A stretch of 64,000 bases of DNA from Effrenium voratum (lineage: Eukaryota; Sar; Dinophyceae; Suessiales; Symbiodiniaceae), in NCBI GenBank assembly GCA_963377175.1, contig CAUJNA010003800.1:297131-361130 (forward strand), in the 5' to 3' direction. This document shows, one piece after another, positions 12,718 through 23,947 of the stretch (its first letter is position 1; every line of letters begins with the position of its first letter). The position numbers and the translations under genes were made by a program. Below the pieces are notes generated by a model. That model was not told where the DNA came from. It made no database searches and was given only the letters and a program-made list of their open reading frames with translations.

Positions 12718-14263
12718 GAAGGAAAAAGGACAGAAACTAAACAATGCATGAACATATGTGGAGAGAACATTCCTGCAGAGAGGCGTACATACCTGACATG
12801 GAATAAGAACCCGCGCACCAAAAGAAGAAAATTGAACGTTAGAAGTCAGGGCAAAATGCATCAACTACACAAAAACCACTGACAAAAAAGAGGCAGCAAA
12901 AGTGTACCACCTTGGTACGCCCAAATGATTGGGCTGGATTCCACGAATTGTCAGCAGCTCAAGAACGCAAAGCGCTTGCCAGATCACCGCGACCACGTCC
13001 ATGAACTACGGGATCAGTTTGCTCGGCACAGCTAGGCTTTCAAGGATAATCGGGATTTCCCTTTAGGCTACATTCTTGAGCAGATCGCTCTGTCGTTTGC
13101 GGTGTGCGTTTGCCGTCATCATTCACTGGCTTGGCAAGATTGCCTGTTCCACAATTTGTTCGACGCTACGATGTATACACGAATGCTTCACAATATGTGC
13201 GCCTGCTCCTCGCAAGCAGACTCTTCCGACCAGCTCATCACCATCAACGATTTGAAAAAGCCCTTCACGTCAATTGACTCTCACCGGCTCCTGCTTCGAT
13301 TTTCTAGGACTCACCATCGACTACTGGTCAACGAGCGACTGTTGCAACGCCATGCTACGTCCCAGCTTGATCTAAATGCCTTCACCTCCAGGGAACACGT
13401 CGTGAGCAAGCGTACTTGCCAAAAAATTGAACGAGATCGCGAACCTTCGCCCTCCACAGCTCTGGCACCTGCAAGAGGCATCACGCCATGCGAAAAGAAC
13501 ATTAGACCGTGCACGGTTCGCAATGTCGCTTGGCAATGTCACTCGCAGAACTCCGGACGCCTACGGACACGCCTGTCTTTTACGTGCACTGGTGCAGCTT
13601 TTAACGTGTCATTCGTGCATTCATTCACACATCTACGTCTTGTCACGCATTGAAGTCTGGATTTGTTGGATGGGGACCTTGGCCCAACTCAAGGTACGGC
13701 GTCCTCCTTGCAACGGGTGCATCCAATTAGCTGAGCACGCCATGATCAAGGTCACGCCACACCATGTCGCGGCGTGACACGTTCCCATTCCTTGATACAA
13801 CCCGTCATGGATGACCGGTGTCTAAGTGACACATTATACTTGCGCGGCAGGATCAGCTGCGACAATCTCAAAGGGTGCGACGAGGCATTCTGGCCCACAG
13901 ACACCGCACTTCAACGGTGTCAAGGTTCCAGTTGCGCCAGGCGCGCACGATGGCAAATGCGAAACGACAAGATAGGCGACGCGGACGGAGCAGCCATGAA
14001 ACCCAGGAGGGCGCATGGCGGCAGGGGCAGTGGTCTGAAGCACTTGCAGGGCAAGCCAAATCCGAAGGTGCCTGGACGAGGAGCGGGTAGAAGGGAAACC
14101 GGCACAGGGTTCAAGAAACTGCTGGAGACACTAGACACTCCAGAGATCCCCAACAACAAAAGCAAGCATGGACACAAGTCACAAGACCTGAGCCCAAAAA
14201 CCTGACGAAACCTGAACTTGAACGCAGAAGGGCGCTGTCTTCAAAGGGCTTGCGGTGAGACGT

Positions 14264-14342
<79 letters not shown>

Positions 14343-14454
14343 ACGCACGCACGCACGCACGCATGCGGAAGTGGAGACAAAAGAAAGAGAAAGTGAAAGA
14401 GAAAGAGAAAGAGAAACAGAACACGCAAGAGAAAAAGAGAGCGAAAAAGAGAGC

Positions 14455-14497
<43 letters not shown>

Positions 14498-15113
14498 AGG
14501 GAGGGAGGGAGGGAGGGAGGGAGGGAGGGAGGGAGGGAGGGAGGGGAGGGAGGGGAGGGAGGGAGGGAGGGAGGGAGCGAGGGAGAGAGGGAGAGAGGGA
14601 GAGAGGGAGAGAGGGAGAGAGGGAGAGAGGGAGGGAGATAGGGAGCAAACACGCACACATGAATTACGCTGCATGCATGCACACATGGATCTAGCAAGTG
14701 CATGTTGACTGAAGTGAAATCAATGGTGCCCTCTTTGTTTTCCTCCCAACGCGAATTTCACTGAGGCCGCAGACCCCAAGGCCACCATGGAGGATCGCCA
14801 CATCCACCTTGGGGAAGAGCTGGCTAAAGGGCACGGGGCCGTCCACCACCATCAGCCTCACGAGAGGCCTCCCCAAAGTGCCAGCTGGAACGCAATGAGA
14901 CTGCTTGAAAGGCATGAGCTCAGGTGCCAAAGGAGACTTTAAATTGTTTGTGGGTCTCCAGTCTCTCGCCCGGGGGTTTGTTTCTTCGCTCCGGTTCAAA
15001 TCTACGTGGCCTTGCTCGCTCTTTGCCAGACCCCCTCACCAATTCCAACACTTGCCAGACCAAGGCTCTTCACATGCTGCGACTGTTGTTTAACGACATT
15101 CTGCAAGCCTTGC
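9684..15113 (-). CDS. Glycosyltransferase C-terminal (UDP-sugar-binding) exons
   Basis: Exon 15056-15113 encodes GLQNVVKQQSQHVKSLGL with a GCAAGT donor. Exon 14775-14900 encodes VPFSQLFPKVDVAILHGGLG, the His-Gly-Gly sugar-nucleotide loop. The 21-nt exon 10133-10153 encodes VTSEALR. Exon 9922-9967 encodes AGIPVITSGILLMDQ and ends at a GA donor. Exon 9684-9767 completes DQRFWAARLFEKGCG and continues PVHTLAKAVQE. The Asp-Gln of this motif contacts the sugar in known family members. The intron 10154-14774 holds the 1.15-kb tandem repeat. The true C-terminus after 9684 was not found. Confidence 0.88.
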
Positions 15114-18100
15114 CTCAGAGGACGCATGTCCCATTCGCAAATGCCATCGCGAAGCAGCCCGTCAGGTTGCAGGCACGAAAGAATACACAAATGCAGCCAG
15201 GCAGCAAGCCCTCTTTTTGAAGTTCCCTGAGGCGAACATGAGCCAGTCTCCCCATCCCCATTTCTGGTGAAAAAACTGGAGCCGCAACAATCCCAGGCCA
15301 AGCACGTTTATCATTGTGCTTTACTCGCTTCCGGGTCATGGCACAATGTGCCTTCAAGCATGCAATGGTTGCACTGGTTGGGTTATCAAGCTAGCTGGCC
15401 TCCTTATGACATCTCCCCCTTGTGCGGCGCCCCTCCCTCCCAAACCGGTCAGGTCGCTTCATGGTCTTGCTCAGTGGTGGCCCCTGCCAGGGTCGAAACA
15501 GCACAGAATCCGTGTCTCGCTGCCTGCTCGACGCCAAATGCGCAGACATGTTTGGGAGAAATTCCGAACGGCAAAGGAGCAAAGAGGGGGAGCAACAGCC
15601 TTGACGGGTATTGGCCTCTGTGGACAGTGACAAGATGACTCACCCGTCTCATCTTTCAGCTGCCTTCCTGAACGGTCACTGCCCCTTCTCTCCAGCCTCT
15701 GGCTGCCCGGCTGCCAGCACAATGCAGGCCACGCCATGCTGAGCCACCTCCTCCTGAGTGAGCCCAACCTGCCCTCAAGGAAAGGTTCCATGCACCCTTT
15801 TAAAACATTAGCAAACAACTGCCCCTGCGAACTGCCTGCTTCACAGCGTCCACTGCATGTGCACTGCATGTGAATGGCATGTGCACTGCATGTGAATTGC
15901 ATGTGAATTGCATGTGCACTCGATGTGTGGGATGGTGAGTCGACTCGTGTTGTCGCAAGGATAGGCTGCAGAGCGCAGGTCGTCTCTACGATTTGGAAAA
16001 AACAGTGCCCAAGGCTATCTCAAATGAGCCGAACCCCCCCCCCCCCACCAAAAAAAAAGGGAGCCGAATCCTATGGCGGGGACACAGCCCCATCTGGGTG
16101 TGCCTTTCTTTCAGGGTACCACGTTTTGCTCAGCCAAAGCAGCCAAGGAAACGCTGGCTAACCTGAGTCTGCAACGCTGCCTTGATTTTAATAGGGGAAA
16201 CCCCCCAAGCACCATGTGCAATATGTATGAGCGCCAGGGAGCACCAATGCTGAGCATCTTTGCTTTCCTGCCACGACACTTCCCTTCATGAGCAAAGGGC
16301 ACATGGTCGTGACCCGCAACGAAAGCTCTCCAACCACACGGCTTGTGGTGAACCTGGCAGCAAGTCACGCCCAGCGGCCCCACTGGCATGGAGGAGAAGG
16401 TCATGGCCAAAACAGATCTCCCTTTGTCTTTTGCTTGCCTGGGCTGGCGAGTCAGGTACAGGAAGCACGCACATCTCAACATAGAACACTGCCATCTTGG
16501 GTCTGCGAAACCAGTAAATGGACAGCCGTTGGGATCTCTCTGCAATTCAGCCACCATGTAATAAAACACGGCAAATCAGGCCGAACCCATGCTTAGTATA
16601 GGAGCACCTGCTCCCTATGAGTTTTCACAGCAGCATCCGTAGCCCTCAGGCCAGGAATCGTTTTGTTTCTACTATTATTTTGTTGGCTCGAGGGGGGGGA
16701 GTTGTCGAAAGCCCAACACGGCATCACATTGGCCAGAAGAAACACAGGCTGGCCACTGCAAGCCGGCCGCGACAACAGCGCAAACGCTCTTGACAAGGCA
16801 CTGGATGAAGGCGGACACTTCACCTCAGAAGCTAGTTCGCACTGTGCAATCACATGATGGGTATGTTCTTGGTGTGTGATTTTCTGAGGTCTGTCAATCA
16901 GGCTCCATCATTCGATGTCTGCCTCATCCTCCGGCCCGGCGCGGCCCTTTCAAAAACTGGTTTGGGCTCAAAGCGTCTGCGTGAGGCCACCAGGGAAACC
17001 TGCAACTCGCTTGGCACCGCCCTTCTGGGAGCAGTGAGCCAACTGAAGAAACAACAAAAGGAACATCCAGTGGGCCGACTGGCCCAACTGGCCCGACTGG
17101 CCTGCTGACCCTCAGCGCGCACGTGCGGCCTTTGCGGCTCAGGCGCCAAGCAAAGCCACCGCCTGTTCCGACGGCCGCTCATCAAGAAAGATGAAGTTCG
17201 TGAGCTGCAAGCCCTGGACCGTTTCAAACAGGCTTGCTCACTTTGCCACTCGAACCCGGAAAGTTCAAGGACTTCCTTGTCTCGATGGTCCTCCCTCTGC
17301 GTCCGAATCTGGTCCAGCCCTGCTGCCTAGCTCTTTGACAGGGTCGCGCAGCGTAAGCCATACACAACCTGCGCAAACCTACAAGCGCACATCAGCGTAT
17401 GAACGAATGATATTGAGTGCGGGCTGCATGCACGAAGCACGGAGAGCAGTCTCCTGCTCATCTTTTGGGCGGCCCGACACAGGGTCAAAAGCAACTGCCG
17501 GCCCACCTGTTCTTTTCATCTCCAATGATTCAAACTTCTTCTCAGGTGTGTTTCCTGTTTTTTTTTTTGTTTTTTTTTTTTTTTTGTGGCGTTCCCTTCC
17601 CCGGATATCTTCCTTGAAATTCTCTCGAGGCGGGCCCTGCCTGCGCCTCCATCTCCTCCACCTGCTTTGGCTCCATCCGGCTCATTCCAACAAGCTGCAC
17701 AGGCACACGCCCTTCGTCAATGTGGGTTCTTCATGGATGTGTTTGGCAAGTCCCTTTCCTGAGTCCAAGACTCTGTTCATTGCGCAGGAGACTGCATGAC
17801 AAGAAAAAAAAGCGCCACCGACACGAAGCCCTCACTCGCCTGGGAGTCCTGCAGAAGCTCCCGAGAGATCGGCACCACCCGCGGGACGCCCTGCCGGAGC
17901 AGCTCCTGGCTCTGTCGATCCTCCGTGTCGATGTTCGCCTGAAGTCGGCCAGGCGAGCGGACGGCGGACATCCATTTCTTCTGGCTGATGGCATCTGGTT
18001 GAGAGCATTCGGAAACGAAATGAACCAACCTCATTCACCCCTGACCATACACGGCCTATCCTGCGACCAAACGTGGAACACCCGCTCCAGGCGCCCGGTG

Positions 18101-20567
18101 GCCCTGGAGTTCCGAGTTCCCAGTTCCGAGGCGCTGGGCATGGGGCAAGGGCCCGGGACCGGCGCAGGGAGTTCAGAGTGTTCGACGAGGGCAGGCGCTC
18201 CATGGTTTGCTGCAGGAAGGCCTGGAACCTTCAACACCCCAAAGGCCCGCCTACCGCCCACAAATCAAACGCGCGGGAGATTCTTGCAGTCCATCTGCCG
18301 TCTGTTGCTCACCCCTCGAGTCCAGTGTGTGGTCAAATGCCTGCCAGACTACTTGGCCTCCCAAGCAAAAGAGTGCCACTTCCCATTTCACGCGTCAGGC
18401 ACTGGTGAGGCTGCCAGCAAGCGGCTCCACGCCGGTGAGGACGTTCGACAACGGAGCCATTGCATCACCAATCACGCCTCAATGACTCAATCGTCAGGGC
18501 GAGGAGCGTGCTTCAAACTATGGTTCCATTCAAACAGGCCAACCCGGGGAGTGGAAGTTCGCATCCCGACTCATTGTGTTGCTTGCGGTTGCTTTTGGCA
18601 CTGGGAAAGGTCGTCGCAGTATCTCAGCCAAATTGGGTCTCTCCATTTTGCAGTGCCCTCTTGAAGCAATCCCGGTGGAATCCAATCCCTCCCTGACCGT
18701 GGCAAGCCACGAGAGGAATATTCCATGCGTTCGATCCCTCGCGCAGGCTGCAGCACGAATCCCACCAGAGGGATGCCTCAGGCATGGGAAAGAGCAAGGC
18801 CCTGGCCCCTCACTCAGAAAAGGGGATTACCCCCCGCCAGAAGAGGTCGCATATGAATTAGGCACTCAACTCAGCGCAAATGCATCATAGCAACAATAGT
18901 CGTGTTATGGCAGCAACCTTGCCGTATCAATTTAACCACTTCTGGGGAAGGCTAACGCTGCAAAAACTTCCTGAGCAGCTGCCACTGGCCCCCCAAAGAA
19001 AAGCAACACCTCAGAGTTGCGTGGCCATGCCAAGCGACGCAAGGACTCAGAGACGATCATGGCAATGTGGGTCATGGTGAAGCCAAAAACGATGAAATCC
19101 GGCCTCTCCGTCTTGGCCCAGTGATATACGCAGCCTGACAAGTATTTGGGTGTGGGTCAAAAAGAGGTAACCGATATGGAACCCCGGTGAATGGAACCAA
19201 GGACTAAAACCTGCGGTCCCCCGGTGGTTCAATTTTGACCCATACCCACAAGTGGTTGGCGAGACTCATGCTCACCCTGCCTTCGCTGGGGAAGAACTCC
19301 ACCTCGCTGCGGGAGAGCATCAGGGCTTGCAGGGCATCGCTGTGCTGGCCAAGGGTCATCGCCTTGGCATTGCAATCTCCTAAGCATTTGAGTGAAATTG
19401 AACCGTTGAACCCAAGAGTTGGGTGTCCAGGGCCTCAAAAGTTGCAACCACATGCTCGGGCCTGTCTTCCGGCGTTGGGGCGGCTTCCGCAAAATGCGGC
19501 TGTCGTGCAAAATTCAAAGGGCATTCGCCCAAAGCATCCCTGAGCGTATAGCAGTTCAGGCTTGCCAGTGAGCCTTTCGAGCCCAGCTGCAAGACGCGCG
19601 GTGCGGGTTTTGACCTTCAGCGTGGTGTCACCTTGCGGCAGAGGGCATGTCACAGGCGACTGCAAGATCCAGAACCGTGAGACGAAGAATTCGGACGTCG
19701 TCACTGCAAGCTTCTTGCAACAGTCATTGTCAATCGCCAAGGTGTTTATAGCCATCCCTGTGTGCATGAACGTGCCACTTGACAGGGGCCATGAAAGCAA
19801 TGGCCGAAGCCCGACGTCGCACCTCCCGAGGGTCGAAAGCGAAGACGAATCGGCAGGTCCTCGCCTAGGGTGGATGAGAGTCGCGCCAAGCGCGCAAAGG
19901 CGCAACAAAAACGGTGAGCAAGCGATGCATGAGTCGGTGAGTGTGAATATGCATCACTCGTAAATAACGGAAACCAAAGAAGAAAAATCCTCATCATGGC
20001 ATGCGGTCCGCCCCAAAAGTGTTCACCAGCACGATTTTGTTTAGTCGGTGAGGGCGATTCATCCATGGCCTGAAGGACATCAAGACCATCGATTTGAGGC
20101 GCCTATGGTGATTGAATCTTTGGGGTCACGGTGCACGTGCCCGCAGATCGCAGGAGCTTAGGCAAAGAGGCCGTTCTTCTTGACAAACTCCTTGCACCGC
20201 AGCTCAGTCACGATCACCACCTTGCAAGCGCTACATCACGAGTCAAGAAAAATATGTCCCCAAATAAGCCTGTCTGCTTTCCAACCCAGCCCCACCCAAA
20301 TACCAAATCAAACACAGACTCCCGAATGCAAAAACAGCCCTTAGCTGAGAAGCAGGAGCAAGGCAGCAACACTATCAGGAAGAGCAAGTACACGCATATC
20401 CATTTGAAGGCCGTTTGCCCGAAAATCACAACTTGAACTGGCTTAGACCTCACAAGCCATGCAGGCCAGGCTTGCCCTGCCTCACAGCCGTGGTTGAGCA
20501 CCAGGCCCCTTGCCAGGGCCACAAAGGGCTGCACGTCCCCCCGGGTGCCCCGAGTGATGAGCATCAC
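9684..20567 (-). CDS. Sterol-glucosyltransferase-like UDP-glycosyltransferase gene, at least 17 exons
   Basis: Predicted minus-strand exons in transcript order are: 20481-20567, 20164-20220, 19823-19859, 19615-19631, 19281-19362, 19039-19134, 18745-18776, 17840-17980, 17613-17661, 17163-17213, 16788-16823, 16384-16421, 15056-15113, 14775-14900, 10133-10153, 9922-9967 and 9684-9767. Together they give about 350 residues with the ordered landmarks of GT1/GT28 UDP-sugar glycosyltransferases. Such enzymes move a sugar, usually glucose, onto sterols or lipids. The phases match across most junctions. The donors are 10 GC, 5 GT and 2 GA. The N-terminal start, the final C-terminal exon and probably one exon near 17.0 kb are missing. 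All frames are open, so nothing marks it as a pseudogene. The family call is strong; the acceptor molecule is inferred. Confidence 0.85.
10219..12620. repeat. Tandem duplication, unit about 1.15 kb, about 2.3 copies
   Basis: The order of blocks is Y-Z-X repeated. Block X (starting GGGGGGGGAGCAGGAGTCGA) occurs at 10941 and 12091, 1,150 bp apart. Block Y (from CTTCAATAC to GGTGGTCCCAGG) occurs at about 10230, 11110 and 12310. Block Z (AC run, then an A/G-rich stretch) occurs at about 10548 and 11434. Within X the word CTGAGGTCAC is itself repeated. The Glu/Lys/Arg-rich plus-strand frames over Z differ between copies and show no domain. The whole array lies inside a glycosyltransferase intron. 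Confidence 0.9.
12629..12716. repeat. (CA)n then (CGCA)n array
   Basis: A short CA run passes into about 18 copies of the tetramer CGCA, directly after the third partial copy of the 1.15-kb repeat. Confidence 0.95.
12717..14263. other. Intron sequence, no exon recognised
   Basis: This lies inside the predicted glycosyltransferase intron 10154-14774. A plus-strand frame of 183 codons (13102-13653) and several minus frames have no motif and no matching splice phases. Confidence 0.5.
14264..14650. repeat. (AC)n, (AG)n, (GCAC)n and (GGGA)n compound array
   Basis: Successive runs of AC, AG, GCAC, mixed AAAG/GAGA words and a long GGGA array with GGGAG interruptions lie within the glycosyltransferase intron. 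The Leu/Pro/Ser minus-strand frames and Arg/Glu/Gly plus-strand frames are translations of the repeat. Confidence 0.95.
15852..15928. repeat. 11-bp tandem repeat, 7 units
   Basis: Seven units of the form ACTGCATGTGC / ATTGCATGTGA lie in a glycosyltransferase intron. The units vary mainly at the first two and last positions. Confidence 0.85.
16384..17980 (-). CDS. Glycosyltransferase middle exons
   Basis: Exon 17840-17980 (47 codons) encodes a linker containing SPGRLQANID. Exon 17613-17661 encodes EEMEAQAGPAS with a GA donor. Exon 17163-17213 encodes LQLTNFIFLDERPSEQ. Exon 16788-16823 encodes AFIQCLV, and exon 16384-16421 encodes SVLAMTFSSMP, which matches the 'G(S/T)FSSMPV' strand at the start of the nucleotide-sugar domain. 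Phases agree for 17840 to 17661 and for 16788 to 16421. They do not agree between 17613 and 17213 or between 17163 and 16823, so a small exon or a border is wrong there. The introns contain a long T tract near 17,560-17,586. Confidence 0.65.
18745..20567 (-). CDS. Glycosyltransferase N-terminal (acceptor-side) exons
   Basis: Exon 20481-20567 encodes LITRGTRGDVQPFVALARG, the first strand-loop motif of GT28-type enzymes. Exon 20164-20220 follows with VVIVTELRCKEFVKKNG. Exons 19823-19859 and 19615-19631 (17 nt) join to give FRPSGGDTTLK, the family's conserved Gly-Asp loop. Exon 19281-19362 encodes SRSEVEFFPSE. Exon 19039-19134 encodes PDFIVFGFTMTHIAM. Exon 18745-18776 encodes IPLVGFVLQP. These form one unbroken N-domain in the correct order. 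The acceptors are all AG|G. No start codon can be assigned: the first exon begins at an AG|G acceptor after 20567, so a 5' exon lies upstream. Confidence 0.85.
19135..19280 (-). other. Introner-like hairpin intron
   Basis: This 146-bp intron lies between glycosyltransferase exons 19281-19362 and 19039-19134. It contains 16-bp inverted arms at 19147-19162 (TGGGTGTGGGTCAAAA) and 19233-19248, matching at 15 of 16. A GC-rich centre, with GAACCCCGGTG facing CCCCCGGTGGTTC, could extend the pairing. Its donor is GC and its acceptor AG|G, and both splice borders share AGGC. Inverted-repeat introns like this are known from introner transposons. That identity is an inference from one copy. Confidence 0.5.
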
Positions 20568-21171
20568 CTCCGGATCCGAGTGGGGAAAATGTCTGTGGTG
20601 CTTCGTCTGCATGATGCTGGCTGTGTGGGATGAAGCATGCGATCAAACACGGCTGCAATCGAACCCCACCATCCATCGCACAGTTGTTTTTTTCTTCTTC
20701 CTCTTGAGCTGAGATGCCAACGTTCCGCAACAGCTGCCCCCTTGCGCGCCTTCTTGCGTGGTGTTGCCTCATCTCTGTTGCTGCTTGGGCAGCCAGCCGT
20801 CTGCGGCTCCTTGGGCCCAGTGAGGCAATATCAAGACAAACACCCGAAGCCATTCCTCCAATGGACTCTCGGCTCTTTCAGGGACCACGGGCAAACATAA
20901 CAACATAGCGCAAGAAGTAGTAGCTCGACAGGCAAAGGACTGCCCATCATTGGCAGCATGCTATGCCAAGGCACGGGCTCGCTCGCAAACGGCGAGCGGC
21001 TCACTTCCAAATGCAGAAACGCAGGAGGGCGCACATCCTCTGGCGCTGTACCCTCTGGGGAGTTGCCATATACGGCCTCCCGTCAAACAAGTGCCAAGGC
21101 AGATGCAAAGAACTTTCAATCCCAGCTCTGTGTGAAACGCGTACTTGGCTGAGGTCACATCAATTAAGCAC

Positions 21172-21213
21172 CCTGGTGCCCCACACAACGAAGATCAGCG
21201 CCTCCATGTTGTC
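21172..21213 (-). CDS. Candidate exon of an unknown gene
   Basis: Fourteen codons (DNMEALIFVVWGTR) sit between an AG|G acceptor at 21214 and a GT donor. The frame upstream is also open. A hydrophobic core suggests a membrane or buried segment. It lies 5' of the glycosyltransferase on the same strand, so it belongs either to an unseen 5' part of that gene or to a separate gene. Confidence 0.35.
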
Positions 21214-21847
21214 CTTACACTGCTGCAGTTTGGGGGGAAGACTCGCCTCACACATCAAAATGACTCGCACTGACTGCAACCACTCGCGACAGTCGACAAT
21301 CGTGGTATGCATTCTCTTTAGCATCTTCAGGGTTCCATGTGTGACAGGCAATGCAAATATTTGTCCGCCAACGAGTTCTGTCTGACTTGAGGAGAGGGCG
21401 GACCTACAGCTGAGACCTGATTGCTTTGGGAATGTCCTCTTCACAGCACTTTGTTAACCTTGCCACCCCCTGCCCCCGTAGATACACACTTCTGGCCAAA
21501 AAAAAACAAGGCCGGCATTCAGGAAAACTCAACGCAGGCCTCCGAAAAAGCCATTGAATTGACAATGGAAATCAAGACCTGGTAGAACTTAGGCAAAGGG
21601 ACCGCTCTGGTCGCCGCTATCTGAAGTGCCGAGTCTACCTTTGCACGGGCAAACCTGGCCTGTCAGGCCAAATAAGTAAGCCGTACTGACAGTATCAAAG
21701 GCCCAAAAAACAAGGCAACGCCCTCTGAGAGCCAAGCAGTTTCCAGCATGACCATCACAAACGGACTTTGGCACCTAACGGCCGCAACCAGTTTGTTAGG
21801 GGAGTAAGGGACAACAGGCACATTTCCACTCTCGCTCACAATCTTGC

Positions 21848-22051
21848 CTAACTTCCGCAACTGCGTCTGGATCTTTCCGAAAGAACACCGCGATGAGGGA
21901 AACGATGACTCCAACTGTTCGCGGCCAGGGCTCAGTGTGGCTGAGCAGCAGCTCCCACCGCGGCTTGTGGGCCAAATCCGACACCGGGACATCCGCAAAG
22001 GCCCAGGGCACCGCGGAGACCAGGGAATCGGAATCGTCCAGGATCTCGAAC
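21848..22051 (-). CDS. Exon of an unrecognised protein
   Basis: A 204-bp open segment is bounded by AG|G (22052-22053) and a GC donor followed by AAGA. It encodes an acidic-aromatic stretch (FEILDDSDSLVSAVPWAF), then WELLLSHTEPWPRT, then a hydrophobic run VGVIVSLIAVFF that could be a membrane helix, and a charged end. I do not recognise the family. The composition and good splice sites argue that it is real. Confidence 0.5.
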
Positions 22052-23796
22052 CTGCGCCGATTGCTAAACGTTCTGCATAAAGCATCCACCACCCACCGCC
22101 TTCGGCCAAGCCCTGCCTTCTTGCCCTGTGTTTTTCGCCATGCAATCCGAACGCTGCATGAACCAGCAAGATCCTCTGAGCCTAAAGGATGGCACTCTCA
22201 TGAGCCCGCCTCAGCTTGGCCTCCAAATCTGTAGGCATTGCTCGCCGGTCCTGTGCACATTTTACACAGCCTGCAGTGCTCAAGACCCTGGGTACAGCCT
22301 TTTGCTGGACATACGTCTGAAAACTGAAACAAAACATGATTATGACTCGTTCTTCTACTTTTTGTTTTTCCAAAGGGGGCGAGAGGTATGAGTTCATAGC
22401 TAAGGACTTTGGTGCATAGATCCATTGATACGTGCCCTGCCGAAACAAACAAAGGAAACCTCCTCGAGGTTCATACCTACGTGTGGCTTTCTTGCCATTG
22501 TTTGCCACACGCCGCAGCCCTGAAGTTTGGAAATGGTGATTGAGCTCAAACCACCGTGCAAGTTCTTTGATGGTGGATCCACAACGCATGGCGCGCAACA
22601 TGTCAGTTGGAATCATTCAAGCCCCGCAGCAAGACTCATGACTTCCGCAAGCAGCTCTTGCTATGCCTGGAAGGTCACGACGCCAGTACTGCCGTTATGC
22701 TCGCCACCTGCGGTCTCTGTTCGCTCGCTCTTGGCTGTGCACCAGTTGTTGCATAATCTGCCCCACTTTGAGAAGGGGCAGGCTCGAGATCAAAGGCTCC
22801 TTGAAAGCGGCCCTGCCCGCGCAACGGGGCCTGCTACGGCCACCCCGCAGCCCCGCCTTTGATTTGCCATACCGCAGGATAAAGGTCGCCTGCCTGAAAG
22901 GCAAGGCCATGCCCCGGCTCATGCAACATAGCTTTGGAAGAAGCTTCGGAGTTTTCTCTCTCCAGTCTAAAGATCATGTAATGTCCTTCCTGTCGAGGAC
23001 GGGTCACTTTGCAAGTGAAAATTCAAAATCAAATGCTCAAAAACTTTGTCATGCGAACAGCCGACAAGAGCTTCCATACATCCGCCGCAGGTTGCTTTCT
23101 TCCAGAAAAGTTTTGTGCTGTATGCTGCCGGAGACCCCAACATCCATGGTGTGTTTCTTGTTTTGCCCGTTTGTTCGGTTTTGAGTATCCTCATCTTCTG
23201 TTGTTTCCGCAGCATGGTTGGGCAGCTGGCAGAGCAAGCTGAATCCCCAACAAGACCTGGCCAAGTTTCTGTCACATGAGAGCTCTCTAATCCTTTTTTC
23301 ACTTGCTTGTAGCCTGTGCAGGATCAGCTAGTGCCTAGTGCAGCCAAGCGGGCATCTCCGCATCGCGTCTCAGAAACTTGCAGGAAAACTCCGCGGGTTG
23401 ACCTTGGTAGTTGCAGGCAGCGCGAGCGAAGCAGCCATTCTCTCGCCAGTTGTCAGCCAAACAGGGGTCCTCTTTGTCGTGCCCAAGCCCCCCCGCCTAC
23501 AGTTTCAAGCCACTGAAATACGCCGTCACAGCATCCGTGGCACTGGATGGTGGGCTGATGCAATCCAAGGACAACGGCGAATCAATACCGCTATCCTCCT
23601 CCCACATACCTCAGGCCTAGCAAATCGCTCCTTTGAGCGACTTGGCTCCGACATCCCAAGCAGATTGACCGCAGCAAGCGGGGAAGGGGCAATGGTGATG
23701 CACAGCAATAATCGCCACAGCCGCCGACGACAAGCAAGAATGATGCTTTTGCAGGTAGCCTCATCTTTCATGATTTACAAAAAATGACTTGTATCT
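22052..23796. other. No gene recognised
   Basis: Minus-strand frames at 22182-22616 and 22695-22922 look weakly coding in composition but lack paired splice sites and domains. Nothing else stands out before the copia element. Confidence 0.45.
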
Positions 23797-23947
23797 CTTG
23801 TGGTAACGCTCAGCGAACGTTTTCCATGGTTCCGCCACGCTGCGAGCGGAACTAAAGAGTCTAATTGACTCAAGGGCGCCGCTAAGCCAATGGCCGCGAA
23901 AGGCAAATGCATTGGGGACCCAAAGAAGAAACACCGCAAAACTCACA
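23797..23947 (-). repeat. Element 1 3' LTR
   Basis: This is 151 bp. Read on the element strand it starts TGTGAGTTTTGC. It differs from the other LTR by one substitution (AACTAA here, AAGTAA there, on the plus strand). The RNase H frame runs into it and stops there. Confidence 0.93.

Noticed and set aside
13834..14043. Frame with LKCGVCGPECLVAPFE considered as the sugar-binding exon of the glycosyltransferase
   Set aside because: No splice sites in phase. Exons 10133-10153 and 9922-9967 give a far better and phase-matched solution.
14111..14703. Leu/Ser/Pro frames of up to 191 codons
   Set aside because: Translations of (GGGA)n and (AG)n arrays.
17561..17586. Poly-T run as a retroposed poly(A) tail
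   Set aside because: No retroposed sequence or target duplication beside it. It lies in a glycosyltransferase intron.
23878..23912. LTR segment resembling the dinoflagellate spliced leader (GCGGCCATTGGCTTAG on the minus strand)
   Set aside because: Only partial similarity, with internal gaps, and it is explained as part of the LTR frame; no leader-exon junction is present.
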